Below, piece after piece: positions 25,961 through 35,533 of a stretch of 64,000 bases of DNA. A model generated the notes under the pieces. The model searched no databases, had not been told where the DNA came from, and saw nothing but the letters and a program-made list of their open reading frames with translations. Made by a program: the position numbers and the translations under genes. This DNA is from Acetoanaerobium sticklandii (GTDB lineage Bacteria; Bacillota; Clostridia; Peptostreptococcales; Filifactoraceae), in the NCBI RefSeq assembly GCF_000196455.1, contig NC_014614.1, forward strand, positions 1,006,501-1,070,500. The letters are read 5' to 3'. Numbering within the stretch: position 1 is the stretch's first letter; every line of letters starts with the position of its first letter.

Positions 25961-27202
25961 ATGCAAAAAAGAGTTGTAATTACAGGTATGGGGACCATAA
26001 ATCCAGTTGGCAATAATCTAAATGATTATTGGAATGCTCTATTAGAAGGAAAATGTGGAATTGATATAATCAAAGCCTTTGATCCATCTGATTTCAAAGC
26101 TAAAACAGCTGGTGAAGTTAAAGACTTTAATCCATCAGAGCTTATAGGAAGAAAAGAAGCAAAGCGCTTAGATAGATTTTCGCAGTTTGCAATTGTAGCA
26201 GCTAAAGAAGCACTTACACATAGCAAACTGGATATGGATAAAATAGATAAAAATAGAGCAGGAGCAGTTATTGGAAGTGGAATAGGTGGTCTAGCTACTA
26301 TTGAAGCGGAACAAACTAAATTGTTAAATAGTGGACCAGATAGAGTATCGCCTCTTTTTATTCCTATGGCTATTTCTAACATGGCAGCTGGAAACGTTGC
26401 AATTACAATAGGTCTAAAAGGAATTTGTACTTCTGTTGTAACAGCATGTGCTTCAGCTACTAATGCTATTGGTGAAGGATTTAGGTTGATTCAGTCAGGA
26501 AATCAAGATATAGTATTTGCAGGTGGAGCTGAAGCTTCAATTACACCTCTTGCTATAGCAGGATTTGCATCTATGACAGCTCTAAGTACATCTACTGACC
26601 CTAAAAGAGCATCTATTCCTTTTGATAAGGACAGAGATGGATTTGTAATGGGTGAAGGAGCTGGAGTACTAGTGCTTGAATCTTTAGAGCATGCTCAGCA
26701 AAGAGGAGCTGACATCTACGGAGAAATCGTAGGTTACGGCTGTTCTAGTGACGCTTATCACATTACATCACCAGAACCATCAGGAGAAGGTGGAGCTAGA
26801 GCTATGAGCAATGCATTAGAAGATGCTGATGTTAAGCCGGAAGAAGTAATCTACATAAATGCTCATGGAACAAGCACTCCTTACAATGATAAAATAGAAA
26901 CAGCAGCTATAAAGCGTGTATTTGGTGAGCATAGCAAGGATATGGTTATTAACTCTACTAAGTCAATGACTGGTCATTTGCTTGGAGCAGCAGGAGCTGT
27001 AGAGGCTATAGCTAGTATAATGTCTCTTAAGGAAGGCATTGTTCATCCTACTGTAGGACTTGTTACTCCAGATGAAGAATGTGATTTAGATTATGTTAAA
27101 GGAGAAAAAAGAGTAGTTGACGTAAAATATGCTCTTTCTAACTCTCTAGGTTTTGGAGGTCATAATGCCAGCCTTCTTTTCAAAAAATGGGAGGGTAAAT
27201 AA
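25961..27202 (+). CDS. fabF: Beta-ketoacyl-ACP synthase II
   Basis: A 413-residue elongating condensing enzyme. The catalytic Cys163 lies in VTACASATNA and the two His in NAHGTSTPYND and SMTGHLLGAAG. KRVVITGMGTINPVG starts the protein and ALSNSLGFGGHN ends it. AGGAGG-like sequence (GGGAGG) precedes the ATG. The stop shares one base with the start of fabZ. Confidence 0.96.
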   Translation: MQKRVVITGMGTINPVGNNLNDYWNALLEGKCGIDIIKAFDPSDFKAKTAGEVKDFNPSELIGRKEAKRLDRFSQFAIVAAKEALTHSKLDMDKIDKNRAGAVIGSGIGGLATIEAEQTKLLNSGPDRVSPLFIPMAISNMAAGNVAITIGLKGICTSVVTACASATNAIGEGFRLIQSGNQDIVFAGGAEASITPLAIAGFASMTALSTSTDPKRASIPFDKDRDGFVMGEGAGVLVLESLEHAQQRGADIYGEIVGYGCSSDAYHITSPEPSGEGGARAMSNALEDADVKPEEVIYINAHGTSTPYNDKIETAAIKRVFGEHSKDMVINSTKSMTGHLLGAAGAVEAIASIMSLKEGIVHPTVGLVTPDEECDLDYVKGEKRVVDVKYALSNSLGFGGHNASLLFKKWEGK

Positions 27203-27624
27203 TGTTAGATAGCAATCAAATACAAGAAATTATCCCACATAGATATCCATTTTTATTAGTGGATAAGATATTAGAACTCGAGCCTGGCAAAAAGGCAGTG
27301 GGACTAAAAGCAGTTACGGCTTCAGAATATTATTTTCAAGGTCATTTTCCACAGGAACATGTAATGCCTGGAGTGCTTATAATTGAAGCACTGGCTCAAG
27401 CTGGAGCGGTGTGTATTTTAAGCGTAGATGCAAATAAAGGTAAGACAGCTTATTTTGCAGGAATAAATAAGGCTAGATTTAAGACAAAAGTAAAACCTGG
27501 AGATGTGCTTACTCTTGAGGTTGAGATTATAAAATCAAAGGCTTCTATAGGAATAGGAAGCGCTATAGCAAAAATAGGAGACAAGGTTGCAGTAGAAGCT
27601 GAACTAATGTTTGCTATCGGCTAA
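27202..27624 (+). CDS. fabZ: 3-hydroxyacyl-ACP dehydratase
   Basis: A 140-residue hot-dog-fold enzyme that dehydrates 3-hydroxyacyl-ACP. It shows IPHRYPFLLVDKI at the N-terminus and the active-site region HFPQEHVMPGVLIIEALAQ, with the conserved His and Glu. Length is standard. It ends the acc-fab operon and a strong terminator follows after 5 bp. Confidence 0.95.
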   Translation: MLDSNQIQEIIPHRYPFLLVDKILELEPGKKAVGLKAVTASEYYFQGHFPQEHVMPGVLIIEALAQAGAVCILSVDANKGKTAYFAGINKARFKTKVKPGDVLTLEVEIIKSKASIGIGSAIAKIGDKVAVEAELMFAIG

Positions 27625-27628
27625 AAAT

Positions 27629-27687
27629 AAATCCCTTTTAACTTTAGATATTAATTTAATATTTAATAGTTATAAAGGGATTTTTTG
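27629..27687 (+). terminator. Intrinsic terminator of the acc-fab operon
   Basis: AAATCCCTTT (27629-27638) pairs with AAAGGGATTT (27674-27683), with an inner TAACT/AGTTA extension and a T run to about 27686. Confidence 0.85.
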
Positions 27688-27754
27688 TTTAAATTATAGT
27701 GTTTATATTGTATAGTATAAAGTAGAATTTAATACTATGATCAGGAGGTTTGAG

Positions 27755-28966
27755 ATGAAGATAGGCATTTTAGGTTTAGGTACAGTTGGCGGAGGAGTAT
27801 GGGATATTCTATCCACCACTAAGTTTCAAGAATATGATATTAAAGTTAAAACTGCTCTAGTTAGAAATAAAAGCAAATATATCTCTTATGAAGAGCAAGG
27901 CCTGAATTTGACCTTAGATCCTTACGAAATATTAAACGATCCTGAGATTGATACTGTAGTAGAGGTTATGGGCGGAATTGATAAGCCCTATGAATATATA
28001 AAGTACGCATTATCACAAGGCAAGCATGTAGTTACTGCCAATAAAGCAGTTCTAGCCAAGCACATGGAGGAATTTTTAGCTCTAGCTAAAAACAATAACG
28101 CAGCACTTTTATATGAAGCAAGCGTAGGTGGAGGAATACCTCTTATTAAGCCTTTAAAGCAAAATGCTAGAATAAATAATTTTTATGAGATTTCGGGGAT
28201 TTTAAATGGAACTAGCAATTTTATTTTGAGTAAAATGTCAAAAGAAGGCTTGGAGTTTGCAGATGTATTAAAGCAAGCTCAAGAAAAAGGCTATGCTGAG
28301 CAAGACCCTTCAGATGATATCGATGGTACTGATATGGCAAGAAAGATTTCAGTGCTTTCTAGTACAATTTTTAAAAAGCACCTTCCACTTGAGCATATTC
28401 AAATAAATGGAATCAGACATATTGAAAAGCAAGATATGGATATAGCAAAAAAAGCAGGATGCGACATAAAACTAATAGCCAAGTCTAATTATGAAAATAA
28501 TAATTATAAGGCTGCTGTAGAGCCAGTTATTTTAAAACAAAACTCCATTTTTGCCCAAGTGTCTGATGAATATAATATTGGTATGGCAAAAGGAGATAAC
28601 CTAAGCGAAGTGAGCTTTTATGGAGAAGGAGCTGGAAGATATGCAACTGCAAATGCAGTAGTGAGTGATCTTTTAGATATATATAACCACGAGGCTATTG
28701 AGCACCTAGCAGTTGATTTTTCTAGCACAAAAGTAAATCCAATTTTAGCAGACTATTATGTGAGATTAAATGATACAAATAAAATAGAAGAATTAAAAGC
28801 AAAGCTTTCATCTTATAATTTAATAAATTTACACAAAGGAGCTTTTATTGCTGAGAAAATTACTTCATCAGAGATTAAAAATTATGCTGATGAAATAAAT
28901 GTAGCTAATCAAAACTATTTTATTGCTAGACTTGATGATGCTTTAATTCCAAGCGAGCTTCTATAA
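27755..28966 (+). CDS. hom: Homoserine dehydrogenase
   Basis: A 403-residue NAD(P)-dependent enzyme that reduces aspartate semialdehyde to homoserine on the way to threonine and methionine. It has the Rossmann loop GILGLGTVGGGVW, VEVMGGID, ANKAVLAKH, the substrate region ASVGGGIPLI, GILNGTSNFIL and DPSDDIDGTDMARKI. It is about 30 residues shorter than B. subtilis Hom (433), and the C-terminal ACT-like part is reduced. The ATG at 27755 follows AGGAGG by 6 bp. No thrC or thrB is adjacent. Confidence 0.92.
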   Translation: MKIGILGLGTVGGGVWDILSTTKFQEYDIKVKTALVRNKSKYISYEEQGLNLTLDPYEILNDPEIDTVVEVMGGIDKPYEYIKYALSQGKHVVTANKAVLAKHMEEFLALAKNNNAALLYEASVGGGIPLIKPLKQNARINNFYEISGILNGTSNFILSKMSKEGLEFADVLKQAQEKGYAEQDPSDDIDGTDMARKISVLSSTIFKKHLPLEHIQINGIRHIEKQDMDIAKKAGCDIKLIAKSNYENNNYKAAVEPVILKQNSIFAQVSDEYNIGMAKGDNLSEVSFYGEGAGRYATANAVVSDLLDIYNHEAIEHLAVDFSSTKVNPILADYYVRLNDTNKIEELKAKLSSYNLINLHKGAFIAEKITSSEIKNYADEINVANQNYFIARLDDALIPSELL

Positions 28967-28990
28967 TATAGAGATAATCTAGGAGGAACC

Positions 28991-30499
28991 ATGAAAAAGA
29001 ATTTGACATTATTAGGATTAGCATTAATCCTAGGGCTTACCTTACTGCCAATTGAGGCATCTGCCGAGTCAGCATCCACAGTAGTATCGCTTAATGAGTA
29101 CACCAATCAATATGAAAATCATGCTTTAGGGTACAGCCTTCATGTTTATCAAGATATGAAGATTGACGAATCTGCAATGGATATAAGAACTAGATTTGTA
29201 AATGCTGATACGACTATTGATGTTTATTATGATGATTTTACAAATGAGCTTGATAGTTTTGCAACTTATAAAAATTATGGGAATAAAAGCCTTTATAACA
29301 ATCCTTTGTTTTCTGTAAGCAAATCAAGGGACATTAAAGTAAGTGGAATTAAATCACATTTGATTTACTATACTAGGCCAAAGCTATCCAAAATAAAAAA
29401 TGATAAAAACTATTATGCCTGCGTAGAAATACCTAGGACAAATAAAAAGGTATACACTATAATAATGAAGTCAAACAAGCCAATATCTGATTTTGAAGCA
29501 ATTGCTAGCACTTTTGAATTTACATCCTCAAGCTCAGCTATGCCAGCTTATAAAGCTACGAAAACTATAACTAGACCTATGAGTAAAGAGGCTAAAGTAT
29601 TTTACGATGAGACATTTGCTCAAAAGAGTAATTTGAAGTTCGGTATTTTTGAACCAACTGCTCCATATGATTTTTCATATCTAAAGCAATTACAAACAAA
29701 GTTAGATTATGATTTTCCTGTTATTGTAAGGTATCAGCATATGGATGAAAAATTCCCTAAAAATGAGATGCTTACGGCAAAACTAAATAATAAGGTAGTT
29801 GAGCTTACTATGCAAACTACAAAGGAGCAAGGCTCACAGGAGGATATAACCTATAAGATTTTAAATGGAGAATATGACCAGTATTTTATTACCTACGCCA
29901 ATGATTTAAAATCTATTAATTATCCTGTTTTATTTAGACTGAACAATGAGATGAACGGAGACTGGTGCAAATACAGTGCATATCATTATGGAAAAGATGC
30001 AGATTTATATGTCGAGCTATATAGATATATTTATGATTTGTTCAAAGCAAATGGAGTAGATAATGCTATTTTTGTATGGAATCCCAATGAAAGAAGCTTT
30101 CCAAACTTTGCTTGGAATCACTACATGTCATATTATCCAGGGGATGAGTATGTGGATGTAGTTGGATTAACAGGATATAATACAGGAAATTACTATAAAG
30201 GAGAAAGCTGGAGAAGCTTTGAAAGAATCTACGATGAAATATATTATGAATATGCAAATAGATTCTCCCAACCACTTATGATTACAGAATTTGGTTCTAG
30301 CTCACATGGTGGAGATAAACCAGCTTGGATTCAAGATATGTTTACTAAGATTAACAAATATGACAGAATTAAACTTGCCATTTGGTGGAGTGGAGTTGAT
30401 TGGGATACCAAAGGCAATCCAGCTAGAATATACAAAATAGATGAATCAGCCACAGTAATTGAAGCTGTAAAAAATGGATTGACTAGAATTAAAAAGTAA
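28991..30499 (+). CDS. Secreted GH26-like glycoside hydrolase
   Basis: A 502-residue exported protein. The first about 26 residues are a signal peptide ending near ASAES. Residues about 40-175 form an unassigned N-terminal region. The C-terminal half (about 215-495) resembles GH26 beta-mannanases, with FRLNNEMNGDW (acid/base Glu320), FVWNPNE, DVVGLTGYN and MITEFGSSS (nucleophile Glu433). The substrate is not clear: it may be a mannan, a mixed glucan or the cell's own polymer. AGGAGG precedes the ATG. It lies 24 bp after hom, with no other carbohydrate gene nearby. Confidence 0.78.
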   Translation: MKKNLTLLGLALILGLTLLPIEASAESASTVVSLNEYTNQYENHALGYSLHVYQDMKIDESAMDIRTRFVNADTTIDVYYDDFTNELDSFATYKNYGNKSLYNNPLFSVSKSRDIKVSGIKSHLIYYTRPKLSKIKNDKNYYACVEIPRTNKKVYTIIMKSNKPISDFEAIASTFEFTSSSSAMPAYKATKTITRPMSKEAKVFYDETFAQKSNLKFGIFEPTAPYDFSYLKQLQTKLDYDFPVIVRYQHMDEKFPKNEMLTAKLNNKVVELTMQTTKEQGSQEDITYKILNGEYDQYFITYANDLKSINYPVLFRLNNEMNGDWCKYSAYHYGKDADLYVELYRYIYDLFKANGVDNAIFVWNPNERSFPNFAWNHYMSYYPGDEYVDVVGLTGYNTGNYYKGESWRSFERIYDEIYYEYANRFSQPLMITEFGSSSHGGDKPAWIQDMFTKINKYDRIKLAIWWSGVDWDTKGNPARIYKIDESATVIEAVKNGLTRIKK

Positions 30500-30597
30500 A
30501 GTTTCTAAAAGCTTGCTTTTAAGTGTGAGATAAAATGTTTATAGCATAAGCAATTCGGGAATAGATAGTAAAGAAAATAAATGTAGGAGTGAGAGCA

Positions 30598-32064
30598 ATG
30601 ATAGAATGTAAAAGTCCAATAAACTCTGAAATAATAGCAACTATAAACTCAACAAAGCCCGATGATTTAGAAGCTATCTATAAAGATTCAGCTGATGCAT
30701 TTAGAATATGGTCACATTTATCTTTAAAGGAAAGATTGAAATATATGCAGTCTCTTAGAAAGTATTTAGTAGAAATGGGAGATGAGCTTAGCAGAGAAAT
30801 ATCAAAAGCTACAGGAAAGCCTGTCATAGAAGCTTATACATCGGAGGTTCTATCGGTGATAGAAGCAATAAAATACTATGAGAAAACTGCAGAGGATACT
30901 TTATCTACAAAAAAAGTATCTAGTCCGCTATATTTTAAGCCGAAAAAAAGCTATGTAGAATATAGACCACTAGGTACGGTGCTTGTTATATCACCTTGGA
31001 ACTTTCCGTTTAATCTATCTATGGTGCCAGTAATTTCAGCACTGATAGCTGGAAATAGTGTAATATTAAAGCCTTCTTTTGAAACTCTTGCCGTTGGAAA
31101 GCTTATTGAAAGAATGTTTACTGCCTTAAATTTTCCGAAAAAAATAGTTCAGGTAGTTTATGCTAATAGCAACTCAGGACTTGGAGAAAAATTAATAGAT
31201 TTAAAACCTAACAAAATATTTTTTACTGGCTCTACAGCTACAGGGAAAAAAATATTAAAACAGGCAAGTGAACATCTGATTCCTGTGGAACTAGAGCTAG
31301 GTGGCAAGGATCCTATGATAGTATTTAAGGATGCAAACTTAGAGAGAGCTTCAAGCGCTGCTGTCTGGGGAGCCTTTACAAACTCTGGTCAGGTATGCCT
31401 ATCTGTAGAAAGAGCCTATGTACAAGAAGAAATATATGATGAGTTTCTATCATTAGTAAAAGCTAAGATTGGTGAGCTATGGCAAGGGACAGAGCCTTAT
31501 GCAGATCTTGGTTGCATGACTAGTGATAACCAAGTTAGCATAGTAAAATCTCATATTGAGGATGCTAAGCTTAAGGGTGCAGAGCTCTATACAAAAGCAG
31601 AAATGATAGATAATAATAAATTTATTTCTCCAGTTTTGCTTAGCGGTGTAAATCACGACATGCTAGTGATGAGAGAAGAGACTTTTGGACCAGTTCTTCC
31701 AGTGATGAAATTCAGATACGAGGATGAAGCTGTAGAGCTTGCAAATGACAGTATTTACGGACTAGGAGCTAGCATATTTACTTCAGATGCAAACAAAGCG
31801 TCTAGAGTTTCCTCTAAGCTTAATGCTGGAGTAATAGCTATAAATGAAGTTATAGTTCCTGTTGCAAATATGGCACTTCCATTTGGGGGAGTTAAAGCAA
31901 GTGGAATGGGACGCTATCATGGAAAAGAAGGGCTGCTATCTTTTGTAAATGAAGTGGGAATCGTAGAAGACACTGGAATAAAGAACAAAGAGATTCAATG
32001 GTTTCCTTACTCAAAAAATAAAATGAATTTATTTAAGAAGATGGTCAAAATGCTTTATTCTTAA
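30598..32064 (+). CDS. NAD(P)-dependent aldehyde dehydrogenase
   Basis: A 488-residue aldehyde dehydrogenase that oxidises an unknown aldehyde to the acid. It has VISPWNFPFNL, the cofactor loop FTGSTATGKKI, Glu233 in ELELGGKDP, the catalytic Cys267 in NSGQVCLSVERAYV and EETFGPVLPVM. The spacing between Glu and Cys is the usual 34 residues. The C-terminus carries a basic tail (KKMVKMLYS) that might touch the membrane. I use the ATG at 30598, after TAGGAG. The substrate cannot be named; succinate semialdehyde is one possibility. Confidence 0.85.
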   Translation: MIECKSPINSEIIATINSTKPDDLEAIYKDSADAFRIWSHLSLKERLKYMQSLRKYLVEMGDELSREISKATGKPVIEAYTSEVLSVIEAIKYYEKTAEDTLSTKKVSSPLYFKPKKSYVEYRPLGTVLVISPWNFPFNLSMVPVISALIAGNSVILKPSFETLAVGKLIERMFTALNFPKKIVQVVYANSNSGLGEKLIDLKPNKIFFTGSTATGKKILKQASEHLIPVELELGGKDPMIVFKDANLERASSAAVWGAFTNSGQVCLSVERAYVQEEIYDEFLSLVKAKIGELWQGTEPYADLGCMTSDNQVSIVKSHIEDAKLKGAELYTKAEMIDNNKFISPVLLSGVNHDMLVMREETFGPVLPVMKFRYEDEAVELANDSIYGLGASIFTSDANKASRVSSKLNAGVIAINEVIVPVANMALPFGGVKASGMGRYHGKEGLLSFVNEVGIVEDTGIKNKEIQWFPYSKNKMNLFKKMVKMLYS

Positions 32065-32071
32065 AAGTTAA

Positions 32072-32112
32072 AAAAACTAGGACTTAACCAATTGGTTATA
32101 TCCTAGTTTTTA
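32072..32112. terminator. Bidirectional terminator between ALDH and ppx
   Basis: AAAACTAGGA (32073-32082) pairs with TCCTAGTTTT (32101-32110), with an inner palindrome TAACCAATTGGTTA. T runs lie on both sides, so it can serve the plus-strand aldehyde dehydrogenase and the minus-strand ppx gene. Confidence 0.8.
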
Positions 32113-32189
32113 TTTTGGTTACATAAATGTTATCATACCAAGTGAATAATCTTGGATTGCTTTTGAGTTAAGATTATAATAAACATTTT

Positions 32190-33692
32190 CTACTCAATAA
32201 TTAGGTCAAGTTTATAAAGCTTCTTGAATGCAGACATAGCAGTTCTCGCATCATTGAGCTCTACTTCTGGATTGTCTTTAGAAATAACTTTAATTATAAC
32301 TTTGTCTTTTTTGATTTCTATTTCTAAATCAGAAACTATACAGCTCATACTTTTATCAAGACTCTCAGCAATTCTGAGAAAGATAGCTATTTTTTTTATT
32401 TTTTGTACATCCTCTGAATCTAGCAAAAGTTTGTATCTGGAGTAATTTTCTAATGCTTTATTTTTTCTATGCATGGAAGCTGTATAAGCACTCATCAAAA
32501 GTTCCTTATGGGACAATCCATTTACTTGAGAATTAAGTATTACGAAGAATGAATTTCTATGGTGGTTATAGTAGTTTATTATTATTCCTGCATCATGAAG
32601 TAGTGATGAAGTGTCTATTATGTTGCCTATATCATCAGTTATCTTATGAACAGGTTTTAATAAATCAAAAAGACGTTTAGTAAGCTTTCTAACCTGATAT
32701 GAATGCACGAGGTCTAGCCCCATAATCTTAGTAGTGTTTTCAAGTGATAGCATTAGAGGGTTATCTACATATACATTTTTTTCAAGCAGATAGTTGTAAA
32801 ACAAGCCTTCTCTTACGCCCTTACCACTTACTATCAATTTATCGCTGTTAATCTGCTTCATAATGGCTGAAACAAGACCAAGGGAGCCTATAAAGATATC
32901 TGCTCTATCTGATGATAGCCCTGGATATGATTTTTTTGATTCATAATCCATTGCTTTGAGTTCATCGTATATTTCAAAAACCTCATCAGTTTTAACTTCA
33001 TAATTATGGAGAATATCGATGGGGTAATTTCGTTTTAACATGTTAATCTTACCAATGTTACGAAGTGTTCCACCGACTCCTATAAGAGGTAAATTTTTCG
33101 CAGATTTAAGCCATGGAACTTCTTTTAGCTTGTCTGATATAAACTTCATCATTTTCTTTTCTTCATCTTTTGTAAGAGGGTCTTTAATTTTAAATTTTTG
33201 AGCAAAATCTATTGAGCCCATAGGGATACTTACGGACTCTATAAGCTCTCTGTTTTTCATAAGCACAAGCTCAAAACTTCCTCCGCCTATATCTAAAATT
33301 AATCCATCTTTTGAAAATACAGAATGGGAAACTGCTAGATAATCAAAGTAAGCTTCGTCTTTTCCGCTTATTACCTTCATATCTATATTAGTTTCATCAT
33401 AAATTCTATCTATAAGCTCTTGGCCATTATTGGCTTTTCTAACTGCAGCAGTTGCAACAGCAATAATTTTAGTTGCATTTTGAGCATCGCATAATCTTTT
33501 AAACATTTTCATGGTTTTTAGTGCATCTTGAATTTTATCTTCCTTTAGGTTAGAATATTGATCTATTCCATCTCCTAAACGAATGGATTCCTTATGTTCA
33601 TCCATAAGTCTAAATGACAAGTCCTTAAAGACTCTCACTAGTATTAATCTCACAGAGTTTGAACCCATATCTATGATTCCTATAGTATCCAT
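32190..33692 (-). CDS. ppx: Exopolyphosphatase / guanosine pentaphosphatase (Ppx/GppA)
   Basis: A 500-residue enzyme of the ASKHA fold that removes phosphate from the ends of polyphosphate or from pppGpp. It shows IIDMGSNSVRLIL near the N-terminus, VISGKDEAYFDYLAV and LILDIGGGSFELVL, the two phosphate loops of the family. The C-terminal 180 residues are helical with an HD-like segment (LLHDAG). TAGGAGG precedes the ATG. It faces a second Ppx-like gene and ppk1 across a divergent region. Confidence 0.87.
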   Translation of the reverse strand: MDTIGIIDMGSNSVRLILVRVFKDLSFRLMDEHKESIRLGDGIDQYSNLKEDKIQDALKTMKMFKRLCDAQNATKIIAVATAAVRKANNGQELIDRIYDETNIDMKVISGKDEAYFDYLAVSHSVFSKDGLILDIGGGSFELVLMKNRELIESVSIPMGSIDFAQKFKIKDPLTKDEEKKMMKFISDKLKEVPWLKSAKNLPLIGVGGTLRNIGKINMLKRNYPIDILHNYEVKTDEVFEIYDELKAMDYESKKSYPGLSSDRADIFIGSLGLVSAIMKQINSDKLIVSGKGVREGLFYNYLLEKNVYVDNPLMLSLENTTKIMGLDLVHSYQVRKLTKRLFDLLKPVHKITDDIGNIIDTSSLLHDAGIIINYYNHHRNSFFVILNSQVNGLSHKELLMSAYTASMHRKNKALENYSRYKLLLDSEDVQKIKKIAIFLRIAESLDKSMSCIVSDLEIEIKKDKVIIKVISKDNPEVELNDARTAMSAFKKLYKLDLIIE

Positions 33693-33713
33693 AAAAATTT
33701 CACCTCCTAATTA

Positions 33714-33751
33714 TTGTTGTATTTAGTCTAGCTTTATTATGAATACAACAA
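33714..33751. promoter_or_regulatory. Inverted repeat upstream of ppx
   Basis: TTGTTGTATT at 33714-33723 and its exact complement at 33742-33751 flank 18 bp just upstream of the minus-strand ppx start. It could be an operator. The rest of the divergent region (to 33986) has a TATAAT at 33948-33953 facing the next plus-strand gene and no gene. Confidence 0.35.
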
Positions 33752-33986
33752 AATGTCTGAGACCAATTATCAATCTTTAATTGTATTAATGAGCAGAATT
33801 CTTACTATAAATGATACCACAAAACAAAGCTCTGCCTTCACTTAATTAGAAATATATATAAAAGATGTATTTTTGCTTTAACTACATAAAATTATTGGGT
33901 ATAAGATTAATTAATCATTGCTTAACAAATAGTATACGTGTTGCCTGTATAATAGAAATAGCAATATAAATGTAGGAGTGGATTAA

Positions 33987-35528
33987 ATGGGAAAGAGCAC
34001 TAAGCTGGTTTCAGCTATAGATGTGGGTTCGAACACAATTAGAATGATTATAGCTGAAATAGGAGAAAGCACTGGAATCAATATAATAGACGAAGTAAAA
34101 AAGCCGATTGACATTGGGAAGGATACATATAATTATGGAAAAATAAGCATTGAAACTATAAAAGAGGCATGTAAAATACTAAAAAATTTTAAAAAGCTAA
34201 TGCTTGACTATCGAGTAACAGAATATAGAGCAGTTTCGACAAGTGGAATAAGAGAATCAGCAAATTGTGATTATGTGCTTGAGCAGATAAGAATATCAAG
34301 CGGACTTAGCTTAGAGATAATTAACAATGCGCAGGAAAGACTCCTCACATATAAAGCTATAGAAGATTATTTGCCTGATTTTAGTAATATTAAGCAAGCT
34401 GGAGTTTTGATTGTAGATATAGGTTCAGGCGGGGTGGAAGTAAGTCTTTATTATGATTCTAAACTACAGTTTACAGAGTATGTAAAAATTGGATCGCTTA
34501 GAGTAATGGAAACTTTAGCTGATTTAGAAAAAATTACTTTGGATTTTGCCTCTGTGATTGAAGACTATATTGAGAGCAATATTTATATATTAAAAGACAG
34601 AATAAAGCCCTATAATCTATCAAATTTCATAGGAATTGGTGGAGAATTTACTGAGATATATAAAATATCAAAGAAAACTGATAAAGAAAAATCTATAAAA
34701 TTTGTTTCAAAAGAGAATCTGACTGACTTATACAAAAAGATAAAACAGATGAATACCTATGAGGTAGCACAATATATGCAAATCTCAGAAAAACAAGCAG
34801 AAATGGTGCTTCCAACTTTAGTTATATTTAAAAAATTTGTAGACCTTACTCAGGCAGATGGGATATATGCTCCAAGAGTGTCCTTAAGGCATGGTATTTT
34901 AGCAGATATGGCTGATAATATATATAATACAAAGCGTAAAGAAGAATTTTTAAACGATATATTAAGCTCGGTGGCTTATCTTGGTAGGCGTTACAGAATA
35001 GATGATTCCCATGCTCTTCATGTAAGAGAAATGGCTATAAAAATTTTTGATAAAACAAAAAAGATTCATGAGCTTGGTTCTAACGATAGATTTTTGCTTG
35101 AGATTGCAGCGCTTCTTCATGATATAGGCAAGTATATCAATCTCAACGAACACATTGAGCATTCATACAGTATTATAAAAGCTCAGGACATAATGGGAAT
35201 AAGCGATAGTGATTTAAATATAATAGCTCATACGGCTAGATTTCATAATGAAGAGAATCCAAAGAGTATAGACTCTTATCAGATTTTGCCTTATGAGAAT
35301 AGAATAAAAATAAGTAAGCTATCAAGCATATTAAAGCTTTGTGATGCTATGGATATAACACATAAAAGAAAAATTAAATCCATAGATATAAAGGTTAAGG
35401 ACACCAATCTAATAATAACAGCTCATGCAAAGGATGATATTCCTCTCGAAAAATGGTATTTTATGAAAAAAGCAGATTTTTTTGAAGATGTAACAGGATA
35501 TAGACCAATTCTAAAAGTTAAAGGGTGA
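33987..35528 (+). CDS. Divergent Ppx/GppA-family protein with HD domain
   Basis: A 513-residue two-domain protein. The N-terminal half (1-300) is Ppx/GppA-like (AIDVGSNTIRMIIAEIG, VDIGSGGVEVSLY, FIGIGGEFTEIYK). The C-terminal half (about 325-500) is an HD domain with the metal pair LLHDIGKYI and HTARFHNEE. Compared with the paralogue at 32190, the phosphate loop reads DIGSGGVE instead of DIGGGSFE, and the glutamate motif reads NNAQERLLTY rather than SGKDEAYFDY. It may be a low-activity or regulatory exopolyphosphatase. It overlaps or abuts ppk1, so its product likely acts on polyphosphate or alarmones. Confidence 0.82.
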   Translation: MGKSTKLVSAIDVGSNTIRMIIAEIGESTGINIIDEVKKPIDIGKDTYNYGKISIETIKEACKILKNFKKLMLDYRVTEYRAVSTSGIRESANCDYVLEQIRISSGLSLEIINNAQERLLTYKAIEDYLPDFSNIKQAGVLIVDIGSGGVEVSLYYDSKLQFTEYVKIGSLRVMETLADLEKITLDFASVIEDYIESNIYILKDRIKPYNLSNFIGIGGEFTEIYKISKKTDKEKSIKFVSKENLTDLYKKIKQMNTYEVAQYMQISEKQAEMVLPTLVIFKKFVDLTQADGIYAPRVSLRHGILADMADNIYNTKRKEEFLNDILSSVAYLGRRYRIDDSHALHVREMAIKIFDKTKKIHELGSNDRFLLEIAALLHDIGKYINLNEHIEHSYSIIKAQDIMGISDSDLNIIAHTARFHNEENPKSIDSYQILPYENRIKISKLSSILKLCDAMDITHKRKIKSIDIKVKDTNLIITAHAKDDIPLEKWYFMKKADFFEDVTGYRPILKVKG

Positions 35529-35533
35529 AGAAA

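Noticed and set aside
35525..35533. GTG at 35525 as the start of ppk1
   Set aside because: It overlaps the stop of the previous gene and is part of the purine-rich ribosome binding site for the ATG at 35534.
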